A stretch of DNA of 33,187 bases from Pseudorhodoplanes sp. Its GTDB lineage: Bacteria > Pseudomonadota > Alphaproteobacteria > Rhizobiales > Xanthobacteraceae. A program made the position numbers and the translations under genes. This document shows, in pieces, positions 1-8,311 of the stretch (its first letter is position 1; each line of letters opens with the position of its first letter). Where the stretch lies: the NCBI GenBank assembly GCA_013388965.1, contig JACAEG010000248.1:1-33187 (forward strand). Direction: 5' to 3'. Under the pieces are notes generated by a model. That model did no database searches. It saw nothing but the letters and a program-made list of their open reading frames with translations, and was not told the origin of the DNA.

Positions 1-1611
1 AGCCACGGCACCGGCCCTGGCGCCGGCCTCGATCTGGGCCAGCCGGTCGACGATCGCACTCAGCGCGCCATGCACGGATTCGAGCGTGTCATGCGTGCGT
101 GCGACATCGCGCTTGAGTTCGGCGATGTCTCGGTCCGGCACATTGCGCTTCTCCGATCGCATCTCGTCGAGATGCACGAGCAGATCGGCGAAGCCGCGCT
201 CGATCGCCGCAAGCGAGCCGAGCCGCGCATCGGACGCATCGAGCTTGGCGGCGAGGTCGGCAATGCGGTCCTCGAGATGGCGCATCGCGGCCTGATCGCC
301 CCCCGACAGGACCGGCGCCTGATCGGCGCGATCGGCGAAGCGCGTGAGAATTTCCTCGATCCGCGGCGGCAGCGCCGGGCGGCCGCTCATGGTCTTGAGC
401 TGATCGGTCAGCGCGCTGATGCGATCCTCGATGCCCGACATGACGTCGGCGCCGGCACCCGCGGCATTGACCGCGACGCGATCGATGCGGGCGGACAGGC
501 CGCGCACTTCCTCGGCGAGCTTGGTCAGCGAATCGTTGGACGCGACATGGGAGGCGACTCCGCGCAGGCCGGTGATGGCCTGCTCGAGTTGCTGCAGCGT
601 GCGGATGTCCAGGCTGCCGGACCCCATCTGGTCGATCTTGAGCGCGAGTTCGCGCACCGCCCGCTCGAATCCCGCCAGGCTTTCGGCCGGGGTAAGCGCG
701 CGCAAGGCATCGCGCACCTCGGCGAGGCCGCGCTCCATGGTCGCGATGGTCGCGGGATCGACGCCGCATTGCCGGCTCTGGTCGATGCGGTCCGCCAGCA
801 TGCGCATGTCGGCTTCAAGCGCATCGACGGCGCGCTTGGGAAGCGCCTCCCGCAGCGAGCGGCCGATTTCGGACAGATCGGCGCGCAGGTCGCGGATGGC
901 CTGCTCGATTGCGCTCGGCCGGTTGAGGCTGTCGATCTGGGCGGTGATGTGCCGGAGTTGCCGGTCAAGACCGGACAGATCCGGTTGCGGCGCGCGCGGC
1001 TCCTGATGCGTTTCCCGGAAGCGGGGTTCGTGCGCGCGCTGAGGATGATAGTCGCGCCATCCGGCAGGATAGGATTGCGGCGCGCGCGGCCGGGCCGGGG
1101 GAGGGGCCGCAAGGTCGCGGGCGGGCGCCGTTCCGGCATCGAGCGCGTGCTGGCGCGAGGAAATCTCCGCGATGGCGAGGTCGAGGGAGGAACCCCACTG
1201 GTCGGCGACGAGACCGGGCTGCACCGGCGGGGTCGGCTCGGCGGCCGGGGCATAGGCCTGCGGCGCGGGGACTGTTGCGGGTGCCTCGCGGTCCTCGGCT
1301 TGCGCCATCGGGCGCTCGGCGCGCTCGCCGGCAATCTGGTCGAGGCGGCGATCGATCCGCTCGATGCTCCGGGCAAATTCGCTCGCGATGGCGGCGAGGC
1401 GGTCCGGTTCGGAGGCCGGGGCTGCCGTGCGGTCCTCGTCCTCATCGTCCTCGAAATTGCGAACCGGAATTCCGTCCTCCGCCGCGCGGTCGAGGATCGC
1501 GCTGTTCAGCCATTCGCTGACCGACATGCCGGACAGACGCGCGGCCTTGCGCGCGCTCTCGCGCACTTCCGGCGGTATCCCCTTCACGTTCCAAGGTACG
1601 CCATGCTTCAT
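1..1611 (-). CDS. PodJ-like (PodJL) coiled-coil polar localization protein, 5' part, cut by window edge
   Basis: The reading frame is open for 537 codons from an ATG at 1611 to the window edge with no stop, so only the N-terminal part is present. It begins MKHGVPWNVKGIPPEVRESA, followed by a ribbon-helix-helix-like stretch (ARLSGMSVSEWLNSAIL), the usual head of rhizobial PodJL/SEL1-type proteins. Residues from about 55 to 200 are Pro/Ala/Arg rich. The rest is long heptad-like helix with repeated RIDxI, DRxDQ and LEDRIADL patterns, which predicts coiled coil. In the family, C-terminal Sel1/TPR repeats and a peptidoglycan-binding domain follow; they would lie outside the window. GAAGGTGGG (about 1618-1626) is a plausible ribosome site. 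Inference: a pole-organising or cell-cycle scaffold. The PodJL name rests on resemblance of the N-terminus and architecture. A GTG start further upstream cannot be excluded. Confidence 0.75.
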   Translation of the reverse strand, partial: MKHGVPWNVKGIPPEVRESARKAARLSGMSVSEWLNSAILDRAAEDGIPVRNFEDDEDEDRTAAPASEPDRLAAIASEFARSIERIDRRLDQIAGERAERPMAQAEDREAPATVPAPQAYAPAAEPTPPVQPGLVADQWGSSLDLAIAEISSRQHALDAGTAPARDLAAPPPARPRAPQSYPAGWRDYHPQRAHEPRFRETHQEPRAPQPDLSGLDRQLRHITAQIDSLNRPSAIEQAIRDLRADLSEIGRSLREALPKRAVDALEADMRMLADRIDQSRQCGVDPATIATMERGLAEVRDALRALTPAESLAGFERAVRELALKIDQMGSGSLDIRTLQQLEQAITGLRGVASHVASNDSLTKLAEEVRGLSARIDRVAVNAAGAGADVMSGIEDRISALTDQLKTMSGRPALPPRIEEILTRFADRADQAPVLSGGDQAAMRHLEDRIADLAAKLDASDARLGSLAAIERGFADLLVHLDEMRSEKRNVPDRDIAELKRDVARTHDTLESVHGALSAIVDRLAQIEAGARAGAVA

Positions 1612-1738
1612 GCGCTTACCCACCTTCGCCACGATGGGGCGCAGCCGGACCGACTGGCCCATCCCGGAACCGGCATTTCTCACTAACGATGTGGATTCGC
1701 GCGGCCCTGCCCTCTGGCCTGACTTTTTCCCGTTACGG

Positions 1739-1753
1739 TAAATAACCCGTTAA
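1739..1753. promoter_or_regulatory. CtrA-box-like site upstream of the PodJL-like gene
   Basis: TAAA-N7-TTAA occurs at 1739-1753, one mismatch from the alphaproteobacterial CtrA consensus TTAA-N7-TTAA. It lies about 130 bp upstream of the start of the minus-strand PodJ-like gene, inside the 365-bp gap that separates it from the divergent acyl-CoA dehydrogenase. CtrA control of polar development genes is established in the class. Here the match is short and imperfect, in one of the few AT-rich patches of the gap, so this is only a candidate. Confidence 0.25.
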
Positions 1754-1851
1754 GAAATGTTGCTGTGCCGCGACATTTCGCGACTTGCGGCGGCCGCGAC
1801 GGAACCCTGCCGCGGCATCTCCGCCGCGGGGCGCCGCTTAGGAGAAGGCTA

Positions 1852-1935
1852 ATGACCCTGTGTCATCATGGCGAGAGATCGCCGGGGGGAATGCGAGGGC
1901 GAGGGCGCAAGGAACGTCGCGCCGCCGCAACCTGA
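1852..1935 (+). CDS. possible 27-residue basic leader peptide
   Basis: A short frame starts at ATG 1852 and stops at TGA 1933-1935, encoding 27 residues rich in Arg and Gly with a CHHGE motif near the start. A strong Shine-Dalgarno run (AGGAGAAGG, about 1840-1848) lies directly upstream. It ends 41 bases before the start of the acyl-CoA dehydrogenase at 1977. It could be a leader peptide, an upstream ORF, or chance in GC-rich DNA. No family is recognised. The rest of the 1612-1976 gap holds no other gene-like signal that I can support. Confidence 0.2.
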   Translation: MTLCHHGERSPGGMRGRGRKERRAAAT

Positions 1936-1976
1936 ATCGCAATCCGGCCAAGACACGATACGGTCGGGGGAAAGTC

Positions 1977-3773
1977 ATGCCGAGCTACAAAGCACCCGTC
2001 GAGGATGTCCTGTTCCTGCTGAGGGACGTTTTCAGGTTCGAGCGCTACAACAATCTTCCCGGATTCGCGGACGCCACCCCCGACACGGTCGAGGCCATTC
2101 TCGTCGAGGCCGCGAAGTTCTGCGAGGAAGTGCTCGCTCCGCTCAATCGCGTCGGCGACGAGGAAGGCTGCACGCGCCACCCCGACGGGCGCGTGACCAC
2201 GCCGAGGGGATTCAAGGAAGCCTATCGGCAACTGGTCGACGGCGGCTGGATCGGCATTTCCGCGCCGCAGGAATTCGGCGGACAGGGATTGCCCGGCACG
2301 CTGACGGTCGTGATCAACGAGTTTCTGGCCTCGGCGAATCTTGCCTTCTCGATGTATCCCGGCCTCGTGCAGGGCGCGGTCGCGGCGATCATGCGCCATG
2401 CCTCGGACCATTTGAAGCAGACCTATCTCCCGAAGATGATTTCCGGCGAATGGGCCGGGACAATGAACCTGACCGAGCCGCAATGCGGCACGGATCTCGG
2501 GCTCCTGCGCACCAAGGCGGTGAGGCAGCCCGATGGCAGCTACCGGATTTCCGGCACCAAGATATTCATCTCCGGCGGCGAGCAGGACCTCACCGAGAAC
2601 ATCGTGCATCTCGTGCTCGCGCGGATCGAAGGCGCGCCGGAGGGCACCAAAGGCATTTCGCTGTTCATCGTCCCGAAAATCCTGCCGAACGCGGACGGCT
2701 CGCTCGGCGCGCGCAACGCGGTCTCCTGCGGCTCGATCGAAGAGAAGATGGGCATTCACGGCAACGCGACCTGCGTGATGAATTACGACAATGCGACCGG
2801 GTTCCTGATCGGGGAGGAAAATCGCGGACTCAACGCGATGTTCGTGATGATGAACGAGGCGCGGATCGGCGTCGGCCTGCAGGGCCTCGCGCTGTCCGAG
2901 GTCGCCTATCAGAACGCCGTGACCTACACGAAGGAGCGCCTGCAGGGTCGCGCGCTCACGGGTGCGAAATTTCCCGACAAGCCTGCCGATCCGATCATCG
3001 TGCATCCGGACGTGCGGCGCACGCTGATGTCGATCAGGTCGTTCAACGAGGCCGCGCGCGCGCTGGTGATCTGGACGGCCTTGCACGGCGACATTTCGCA
3101 TCGCTCGGGCGACGGCAAGGAGCGGCAGGCCGCCGACGACACGATGGGGTTGTTGACGCCGGTGGTGAAGGGCGTGCTGACCGACATGGGCTTCGCCAAC
3201 ACCGTGATGGCCCAGCAGATGTATGGCGGCCACGGCTATATCCGCGAAACGGGCATGGAGCAGTTCGTGCGCGATGCCCGCATCCCGATGATCTACGAGG
3301 GCGCCAACGGCATCCAGGCGCTCGATCTCGTCGGGCGCAAGCTCGCCAAGGACGGCGGGCGCGCGGTGATGGCATTCTTCAACGAGGTGCAGGGCTACAT
3401 CAGGGAGCATGGCGGCGACGAAGGCATGAAGCCCTATGTCGAACCGCTCGGCCGCTCGCTCGGGCATCTGCAGCAGGCGACGATGTGGTTCATGCAGAAC
3501 GCGCTTGCGAAGCCCGACAATGCCGGCGCGGGCGCGACCGACTACATGCATCTCTTCGGGCTGGTCGCGCTCGGCTACATGTGGGCGCGCATCGTGGAGG
3601 CCGCGCATGCGAGGCTGAAGGCCGGCGCCAACGGCAGCGGAGAGATGCTGAAGGCGAAGCTCGTCACCGCACGCTTCTTCATGGAGCGCATGCTGCCGGA
3701 AACCGCGACGCAGCTTGCGCGCGTGCAGGCGGGCGCGCAGACCACGATGGAATTGCCGGCCGAAGCCTTCTGA
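1977..3773 (+). CDS. acyl-CoA dehydrogenase, large C-terminal-extended (FadE/DmdC-like) type
   Basis: A 598-residue FAD enzyme that introduces the alpha,beta double bond into acyl-CoA, the first step of beta-oxidation. The N-terminal helical domain is followed by the middle-domain signature [12 protein letters not shown]. The C-terminal flavin domain holds YGGHGYIRE and [18 protein letters not shown], in which Glu441 is the predicted catalytic base. The extra ~130 residues after this motif match the acyl-CoA dehydrogenase C-terminal extension of the ~600-residue subfamily, which includes 3-methylmercaptopropionyl-CoA dehydrogenase-type proteins. The start at 1977 was chosen because [18 protein letters not shown] is the typical head of this subfamily and GGGGAAAG precedes it; the frame is open further upstream without such support. 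Substrate chain length cannot be read from sequence. Further beta-oxidation genes follow downstream on the same strand. Confidence 0.93.
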   Translation: MPSYKAPVEDVLFLLRDVFRFERYNNLPGFADATPDTVEAILVEAAKFCEEVLAPLNRVGDEEGCTRHPDGRVTTPRGFKEAYRQLVDGGWIGISAPQEFGGQGLPGTLTVVINEFLASANLAFSMYPGLVQGAVAAIMRHASDHLKQTYLPKMISGEWAGTMNLTEPQCGTDLGLLRTKAVRQPDGSYRISGTKIFISGGEQDLTENIVHLVLARIEGAPEGTKGISLFIVPKILPNADGSLGARNAVSCGSIEEKMGIHGNATCVMNYDNATGFLIGEENRGLNAMFVMMNEARIGVGLQGLALSEVAYQNAVTYTKERLQGRALTGAKFPDKPADPIIVHPDVRRTLMSIRSFNEAARALVIWTALHGDISHRSGDGKERQAADDTMGLLTPVVKGVLTDMGFANTVMAQQMYGGHGYIRETGMEQFVRDARIPMIYEGANGIQALDLVGRKLAKDGGRAVMAFFNEVQGYIREHGGDEGMKPYVEPLGRSLGHLQQATMWFMQNALAKPDNAGAGATDYMHLFGLVALGYMWARIVEAAHARLKAGANGSGEMLKAKLVTARFFMERMLPETATQLARVQAGAQTTMELPAEAF

Positions 3774-3864
3774 CCGGAGCCGGTCTGGATAGGGCCGCCA
3801 TGCTCGGAATCGCGGAGAGAAAAACCCTTCTCTGCGCCGCAATCCTGGAAGATTCCGACTGCGT

Positions 3865-3898
3865 CGCGAAGCCTTCGCGCTTCAAAATTCCTTTTTAT
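3865..3898 (+). terminator. possible intrinsic terminator after the acyl-CoA dehydrogenase
   Basis: CGCGAA (3865-3870) and TTCGCG (3874-3879) form a perfect 6-bp stem with a 3-base loop. A T-rich stretch with TTTTT near 3891-3896 follows. The T-run is about 12 bases from the stem, farther than ideal, so strength is uncertain. A second hairpin (AGAGAA 3816-3821 / TTCTCT 3828-3833) lies upstream without a T-run. Confidence 0.3.
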
Positions 3899-3992
3899 TC
3901 TGAGCATGTTGCCGCGATGCGAGCGCATCACTACAGATGCATGGTCACGTTCATTGGTGCATGCCATGTTTGTCGTCGGCTCCGTTCCCGCC

Positions 3993-4736
3993 ATGCAATC
4001 GAATGTCCCGACGCTCGAGGCGCTGATCCCGGCGATCGCGTCGGAATTCCCGCATCTCAGCCTTGAAGACAGGCTGCGCGCGATCCGCGCGCACATTCCC
4101 GGCCGCATCGCCTTCACGACGAGTTTCGGCATCGAGGACCAGGCGATCGCGCATGCGCTGTTCACTCAGGCGCTCGATATCGACGTGGTCACGCTCGATA
4201 CCGGCCGGCTGTTTCCGGAAACCTATCAGCTCTGGTCCGACACCGAGGAACGCTACGGCGCGCGCATTCGCGGGATCGTGCCTGCAACAAGCGAGGTCGA
4301 GGCGTTGATCGCGGCCCAGGGCATCAACGGCTTTCGTTCGTCGGTCGATGCGCGGCATGCCTGCTGCAATGTGCGCAAGGTGGCGCCGCTCGGCCGCGCG
4401 CTCGAAGGCGCGACCGGCTGGATCACGGGCATGCGCGGGGATCAGTCGGCCGCTCGGTCGGGCATTGCCAGTGTCGCCATCGACCGCGACCGCAATATCG
4501 TGAAGCTCAGCCCGCTGTTCGACTGGAGCCGCGACGCGGTGGTGGATTACGTGCTGGCCAACCGCATTCCCTGCAATCCGCTGCACGACCGGGGCTTTCT
4601 CTCCATCGGCTGCGCGCCCTGCACCCGCGCGATCAAGCCCGGCGAGCCGGAGCGTGCCGGGCGCTGGTGGTGGGAGCACGACCAAAAGAAGGAATGCGGC
4701 CTGCACAACCGTCCCGCGCGGGTCGCTGCCGCCTGA
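3993..4736 (+). CDS. cysH: assimilatory phosphoadenylyl/adenylyl-sulfate reductase (CysH family)
   Basis: CysH reduces activated sulfate (APS or PAPS) to sulfite in cytosolic sulfur assimilation. The 247-residue protein has the PP-loop-like nucleotide site (FTTSFGIEDQ), TLDTGRLFPET, and the C-terminal ECGLH catalytic motif with Cys235. It also has Cys124-Cys125 and Cys207-x-x-Cys210. The CC...CxxC set binds a [4Fe-4S] cluster in plant-type and many bacterial APS reductases, so APS is the likelier substrate (inference). The start at 3993 (MQSNVPTL) gives the usual family length. ATGs at 3966 and 3906 are in frame, but none has a clear ribosome site. The gene stands alone between two acyl-CoA dehydrogenases; no cysI, cysD or cysN is in the window. 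Confidence 0.92.
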   Translation: MQSNVPTLEALIPAIASEFPHLSLEDRLRAIRAHIPGRIAFTTSFGIEDQAIAHALFTQALDIDVVTLDTGRLFPETYQLWSDTEERYGARIRGIVPATSEVEALIAAQGINGFRSSVDARHACCNVRKVAPLGRALEGATGWITGMRGDQSAARSGIASVAIDRDRNIVKLSPLFDWSRDAVVDYVLANRIPCNPLHDRGFLSIGCAPCTRAIKPGEPERAGRWWWEHDQKKECGLHNRPARVAAA

Positions 4737-4741
4737 ACTTG

Positions 4742-4771
4742 CGCGCCGCCACCGGCGCGGCAAAAAGTTTT
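4742..4771 (+). terminator. likely intrinsic terminator after cysH
   Basis: Five bases after the cysH stop, CGCGCCG (4742-4748) and CGGCGCG (4753-4759) form a perfect 7-bp stem with loop CCAC. GCAAAAAGTTTT follows. The T-run is short and offset, so termination may be partial. It separates cysH from the next dehydrogenase. Confidence 0.4.
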
Positions 4772-4843
4772 CGTCAGATAATGTTCCGGCCCTCGCGCGC
4801 GTCAGGCGCGGAGGCTATGTTTTGCGGCGAACAGGAATCGCCA

Positions 4844-6001
4844 ATGGACGCAGTGAATCTTCCCCGCCCCGCCTGGATGACCGAAGACCTGATCCTGCTG
4901 GAGGAACAGGCCCGCCGGCTGTTTGCCGCCGAATTTGCGCCGCAGATCGAGGCATGGACCGAACAGGGAATCATGGATCGCTCCGCCTGGAACAAACTGG
5001 GCGAGGCCGGCCTGCTCTGTGCGGGAATTCCGGAGGAATATGGCGGCGCCGGCGGGACTTTCGCGCATGAAGCCGTGATCAACCGGGAATTCGCGCTGGC
5101 CGGCCTCGATTCGATCGGGGCGCCGCTGCATTCCGGCATCGTCGCGCCCTACATCCTGAAATACGGCACCGAGGAGCAGCGCAAGCGCTGGCTGCCCAAG
5201 CTCGCCTCGGGCGAGATGGTCGGCGCCATCGCCATGACCGAGCCGGGCACCGGCTCCGACCTGCAGGGGGTCAAGACCACGGCCAGGAAATCCGGCAACG
5301 GCTATGTGCTGAACGGCTCGAAAACCTTCATCACCAATGGCCAGCATGCCAACCTGATCGTGGTCGTCGCCAAGACCGATCCGGCCGCCGGCGCCAAGGG
5401 CGTGTCGCTGATGGTGGTGGAGACCGACGATGCGCCCGGCTTCCGGCGCGGCCGCAAGCTGAAGAAGCTCGGCATGGACTGGGCCGACACGTCGGAATTG
5501 TTCTTCGAGGACGTGAAGCTCCCCGCCGAAGGGCTGCTCGGCACGGAGGAGGGGCAGGGCTTCATCCAGCTCATGACCGAATTGCCGCAGGAACGGCTGA
5601 TCGTCGCGACCGCCGCGCTCGGCATGATCGAGCGCGCGCTGCGCCTGACCATCGACTATGTGAAGGAGCGCAAGGCCTTCGGCAAGGCGATTCTCGATTT
5701 CCAGAACACGCAATTCGTGCTGGCCGAATGCAAGACCGAGGCGACCATCGCCAAGGTCTTTCACGACCATTGCGTCTAGCGCCACATCCGCGGCGAATGC
5801 GACACGACGACGGCATCGATGGCCAAATACTGGCTGACCGACCTGCAGAACTCTCTGGTCGACCGCTGCCTGCAATTGTTCGGCGGCTATGGCTATATGG
5901 ACGAATACCCGATCTCGCGGATGTACCGGGACGCGCGGGTGCAGCGCATCTATGCGGGCACCAACGAGATCATGAAATTGCTGATCGCAAGGAGTTTGTG
6001 A
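4844..6001 (+). pseudogene. long-chain/isovaleryl-type acyl-CoA dehydrogenase interrupted by an in-frame amber stop
   Basis: The frame from ATG 4844 (after ACAGGAA) runs to TAG at 5777-5779. It continues in the same frame, with no further stop, to TGA at 5999-6001. Together this is about 385 codons, the normal family length. The first part carries the FAD-domain signature (AMTEPGTGSDLQG) and LPQERLIVA, where Glu250 corresponds to the catalytic base of the long-chain/isovaleryl subgroup. The part after the stop holds MAKYWLTDLQNS, GGYGYMDEYP and the C-terminal IYAGTNEIMK. Aligned to mammalian LCAD from memory (FVDNCLQLH), the amber codon falls exactly on a Gln, so one CAG-to-TAG transition explains it. 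The truncated 311-residue product would lack the C-terminal helices. Either a recent nonsense mutation or a sequencing error; ordinary genes here also end in TAG, so recoding is unlikely. Next in line is the thiolase. Confidence 0.85.
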
Positions 6002-6022
6002 ACCTCTTGCAGCTATAAAACC

Positions 6023-6102
6023 TGGCCGTCCCGGCCAAGCGGCCTGAAGGCCGCGCGAGCCGGGGCCCATAATCCCCGAATGGTGATTATGGATTCCGGC
6101 TC
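6023..6102. repeat. cluster of intergenic palindromes (dispersed-repeat-like element)
   Basis: Three hairpins are packed in the 148-bp gap before the thiolase. TGGCCG/CGGCCA lies at 6023-6037 and GCGGCC/GGCCGC at 6039-6054. The third is a compound stem: GAGCCGG (6057-6063) with CCGGCTC (6096-6102) outside, and CATAATC (6068-6074) with GATTATG (6085-6091) inside. The sequence, with GGTGATTATGGATTCCGGCTC-like arms and a following GTAATGACG, resembles short dispersed palindromes common between genes in Bradyrhizobium and Rhodopseudomonas. That family link is from memory. It may also act as a terminator or mRNA-stabilising structure. Confidence 0.6.
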
Positions 6103-6149
6103 TGGCGCCCCGCGCTCGGCCGTAATGACGACCGCGAGGAGAAGCGCCG

Positions 6150-7358
6150 ATGACCGAAGCCTTTGTCTACGATCACGTCCGCACGCCGCGCGGGCGCGGC
6201 AAGGTCGACGGCTCGCTGCACGAGGTGACCACCCTCAATCTGGCGACGCAGGTGCTCGAGGGCATCAAGCAGCGCAACCGCCTCGACACCGCGCAGGTCG
6301 ACGACGTGGTGATGGGGATCGTCGATCCGGTCGGCGAGGCCGGCGGCGACATTCCGCGGATGGCCGGGATCTGCGCCGGCTACGGCGAGGGCGTGCCGGG
6401 CGTGCAGATCAACCGCTTCTGTGCGTCGGGCCTCGACGCGGTGAACTTCGCCGCGGCGAAGGTGATGTCCGGGCAGAGCGACATGACAATCGGCGGCGGC
6501 GTGGAATCGATGAGCCGCGTCGGGATCGGTGCCTCGGGCGGCGCATGGCCGGTCGATCCCATGATCGCGCTGCCGTCCTATTTCATGCCGCAAGGCGTGT
6601 CCGCCGACCTAATCGCGACCAAGTACGGCTTCTCGCGCGACGACGTGGACGCCTATGCGGTCGAGAGCCAGAAGCGCGCGGCCAGGGCGTGGGACGAGGG
6701 GCGCTTCAAGAAATCGATTCTGCCGGTGACGGATGTCAACGGCATCACGCTGCTGGCGAAGGACGAGCACATGCGCCCGTCCACGACCATGCAGTCGCTC
6801 GCGCAATTGCAGCCGGCTTTCGTGCAGATGGGCGAGATGGCAGGCTTCGACGCCGTCGCCATTCAGAAACACCCGGATGTCGAAGCGATCAATCACGTCC
6901 ATCATGCCGGCAACTCGTCCGGCATCGTCGATGGCGCTGCGGCGGTGCTGATCGGCAGCGCGGAGGCCGGGAAAAAGGCCGGGCTGAAGCCGCGCGCGCG
7001 CATCAGGGCGTTCGCCAATATCGGTTCCGAGCCGGCGCTGATGCTCACCGGGCCGATCGATGTGACACGGAAGCTCCTGAAAAAGACCGGCATGTCGCTC
7101 GGCGACATCGACCTGATCGAGATCAACGAGGCTTTTGCATCCGTCGTGCTGCGCTACATGCAGGCGATGGATCTCGATGACAGCCGGATCAACGTCAATG
7201 GCGGCGCCATCGCGATGGGGCATCCGCTTGGCGCGACCGGCGCGATGCTGCTCGGCATTGCGCTCGACGAGCTGGAGCGCCGCGACAAGAATACCGCACT
7301 GATCACACTCTGCATCGGCGCGGGCATGGGTACCGCGACCATCATCGAGCGGGTGTGA
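6150..7358 (+). CDS. acetyl-CoA acyltransferase (thiolase, FadA-like)
   Basis: Thiolase performs the last step of beta-oxidation, cleaving 3-ketoacyl-CoA with CoA to acetyl-CoA and a shortened acyl-CoA. The 402-residue length is typical. The acylated nucleophile is Cys91 in [13 protein letters not shown]. His358 lies in [15 protein letters not shown], the second active Cys388 in [14 protein letters not shown], and the NEAFA motif is present. The ATG at 6150 follows GCGAGGAGAAGCGCCG, a good ribosome site. It sits between the interrupted dehydrogenase and the bifunctional hydratase/dehydrogenase. With the latter it probably forms the trifunctional-enzyme pair, although an opposing EAL gene separates the two. 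A degradative rather than biosynthetic role is inferred from these neighbours. Confidence 0.95.
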   Translation: MTEAFVYDHVRTPRGRGKVDGSLHEVTTLNLATQVLEGIKQRNRLDTAQVDDVVMGIVDPVGEAGGDIPRMAGICAGYGEGVPGVQINRFCASGLDAVNFAAAKVMSGQSDMTIGGGVESMSRVGIGASGGAWPVDPMIALPSYFMPQGVSADLIATKYGFSRDDVDAYAVESQKRAARAWDEGRFKKSILPVTDVNGITLLAKDEHMRPSTTMQSLAQLQPAFVQMGEMAGFDAVAIQKHPDVEAINHVHHAGNSSGIVDGAAAVLIGSAEAGKKAGLKPRARIRAFANIGSEPALMLTGPIDVTRKLLKKTGMSLGDIDLIEINEAFASVVLRYMQAMDLDDSRINVNGGAIAMGHPLGATGAMLLGIALDELERRDKNTALITLCIGAGMGTATIIERV

Positions 7359-7379
7359 AAAATGACCCGTGCGGTCCGT

Positions 7380-8159
7380 CTAGGCGCTCAGCCTGTTCGC
7401 CGTCTCTTCGCCGAGCAGCGCGATTGCGGGCAGGGCACCGATCGCCGGCCTGGAAAACAGGTAGCCCTGGAACAGCGTGATTCCCGCGGCGGCAAGCACC
7501 GCCAGTTCCTCGCGCGTTTCGACTCCTTCGGCGATGACCCGGATATCGAGCGTGCGCGCGATTCCGACGATGCCTGCGACGATCGCCTGCCGGGCAGGCG
7601 AAGTGTCGATGCCGCGCAGCAGATGCATGTCGATCTTGATCAGGTCGGGCGGGAAATCCGCGAGCAGGCCGAGGCCGGCATAGCCCGCGCCAAAATCGTC
7701 GAGCGCCACCATGAATCCGAGTCTGCGATACTCGGCGACGATTCGGCCGATATGCGCGACGTCGATCCGCTCGTTTTCGGTGAACTCGAAGACAATCCGC
7801 TCGCGCGCGAAGCCGACTTTCTCTGCGGCTGCGAGCGACGCCCGGATGCAGGCCGCCGGCTCATACACGGCATTCGGCATGAAATTGATGGTCAGTCGAA
7901 GGTGCGGCGCCTGGAACAGCTGGCTGGCGCCCGTGATCGCCTTGACGCGGCAGGCCTGATCGAAGCGATAGCGGTTGGCGTGGTTGACACGGCCGAGCAC
8001 CGCGCCGGCGCCCTCGCCCTCCGTGCCGCGCACCAGCGCCTCGTAGCCCCATACCCGTCGCGCTGCCATGTCGACGATCGGCTGGAACGCCATCACGAAG
8101 TCGAATCCGAGATCTTCGCCGTCCTTGCAATCGGCGCATCGCACAGGGAACTTCTTCAC
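7380..8159 (-). CDS. EAL-domain cyclic-di-GMP phosphodiesterase
   Basis: A stand-alone EAL domain of about 259 residues, predicted to hydrolyse cyclic di-GMP in the cytosol. The residues expected for activity are visible: Glu of YEALVRG, Asn of LTINFMP, the ExTE motif (EFTE), DDFGAGY, Lys of LIKID, Glu of AEGVET and Gln of FQGYLFSRP. No GGDEF, PAS or membrane segment is present. A short N-terminal CADC precedes FQPIVD and could bind a metal or sense redox state (speculative). The GTG at 8159 is preferred because AAGAGGA stands 6-7 bases upstream. An in-frame ATG at 8204 lacks a ribosome site but would add 15 residues. The gene is convergent with the thiolase (21-bp gap) and divergent from the FadB-like gene. 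Confidence 0.9.
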   Translation of the reverse strand: MKKFPVRCADCKDGEDLGFDFVMAFQPIVDMAARRVWGYEALVRGTEGEGAGAVLGRVNHANRYRFDQACRVKAITGASQLFQAPHLRLTINFMPNAVYEPAACIRASLAAAEKVGFARERIVFEFTENERIDVAHIGRIVAEYRRLGFMVALDDFGAGYAGLGLLADFPPDLIKIDMHLLRGIDTSPARQAIVAGIVGIARTLDIRVIAEGVETREELAVLAAAGITLFQGYLFSRPAIGALPAIALLGEETANRLSA

Positions 8160-8311
8160 GGGCGTCCTCTTGGGGAAATGATTGCGGTTCGGTGCGGGCA
8201 CCATGAACGGGCGCGGGTTGCCGGACCGTAAAGATTTGCGGCTTTTCCCTCGCGCGGTCCGAGGGAACCGGCGGCCGCCCAGGCAGGCGTGACGACGATC
8301 GGGAGGATTCG

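Noticed and set aside
70-1686. Long plus-strand frame opposite the PodJ-like gene
   Set aside because: It is antisense to the coherent coiled-coil protein, has Arg/Gly/Ala-rich low-information composition and no motif; a GC-rich shadow frame.
5777-5779. Amber recoding (for example pyrrolysine or suppression) in the acyl-CoA dehydrogenase
   Set aside because: Several ordinary genes here end with TAG, the family has Gln at this position and no recoding signal is visible; a point mutation or sequence error is simpler.
5819-6001. Separate 60-residue gene starting at ATG 5819
   Set aside because: It is the in-frame C-terminal part of the interrupted dehydrogenase and has no ribosome site.
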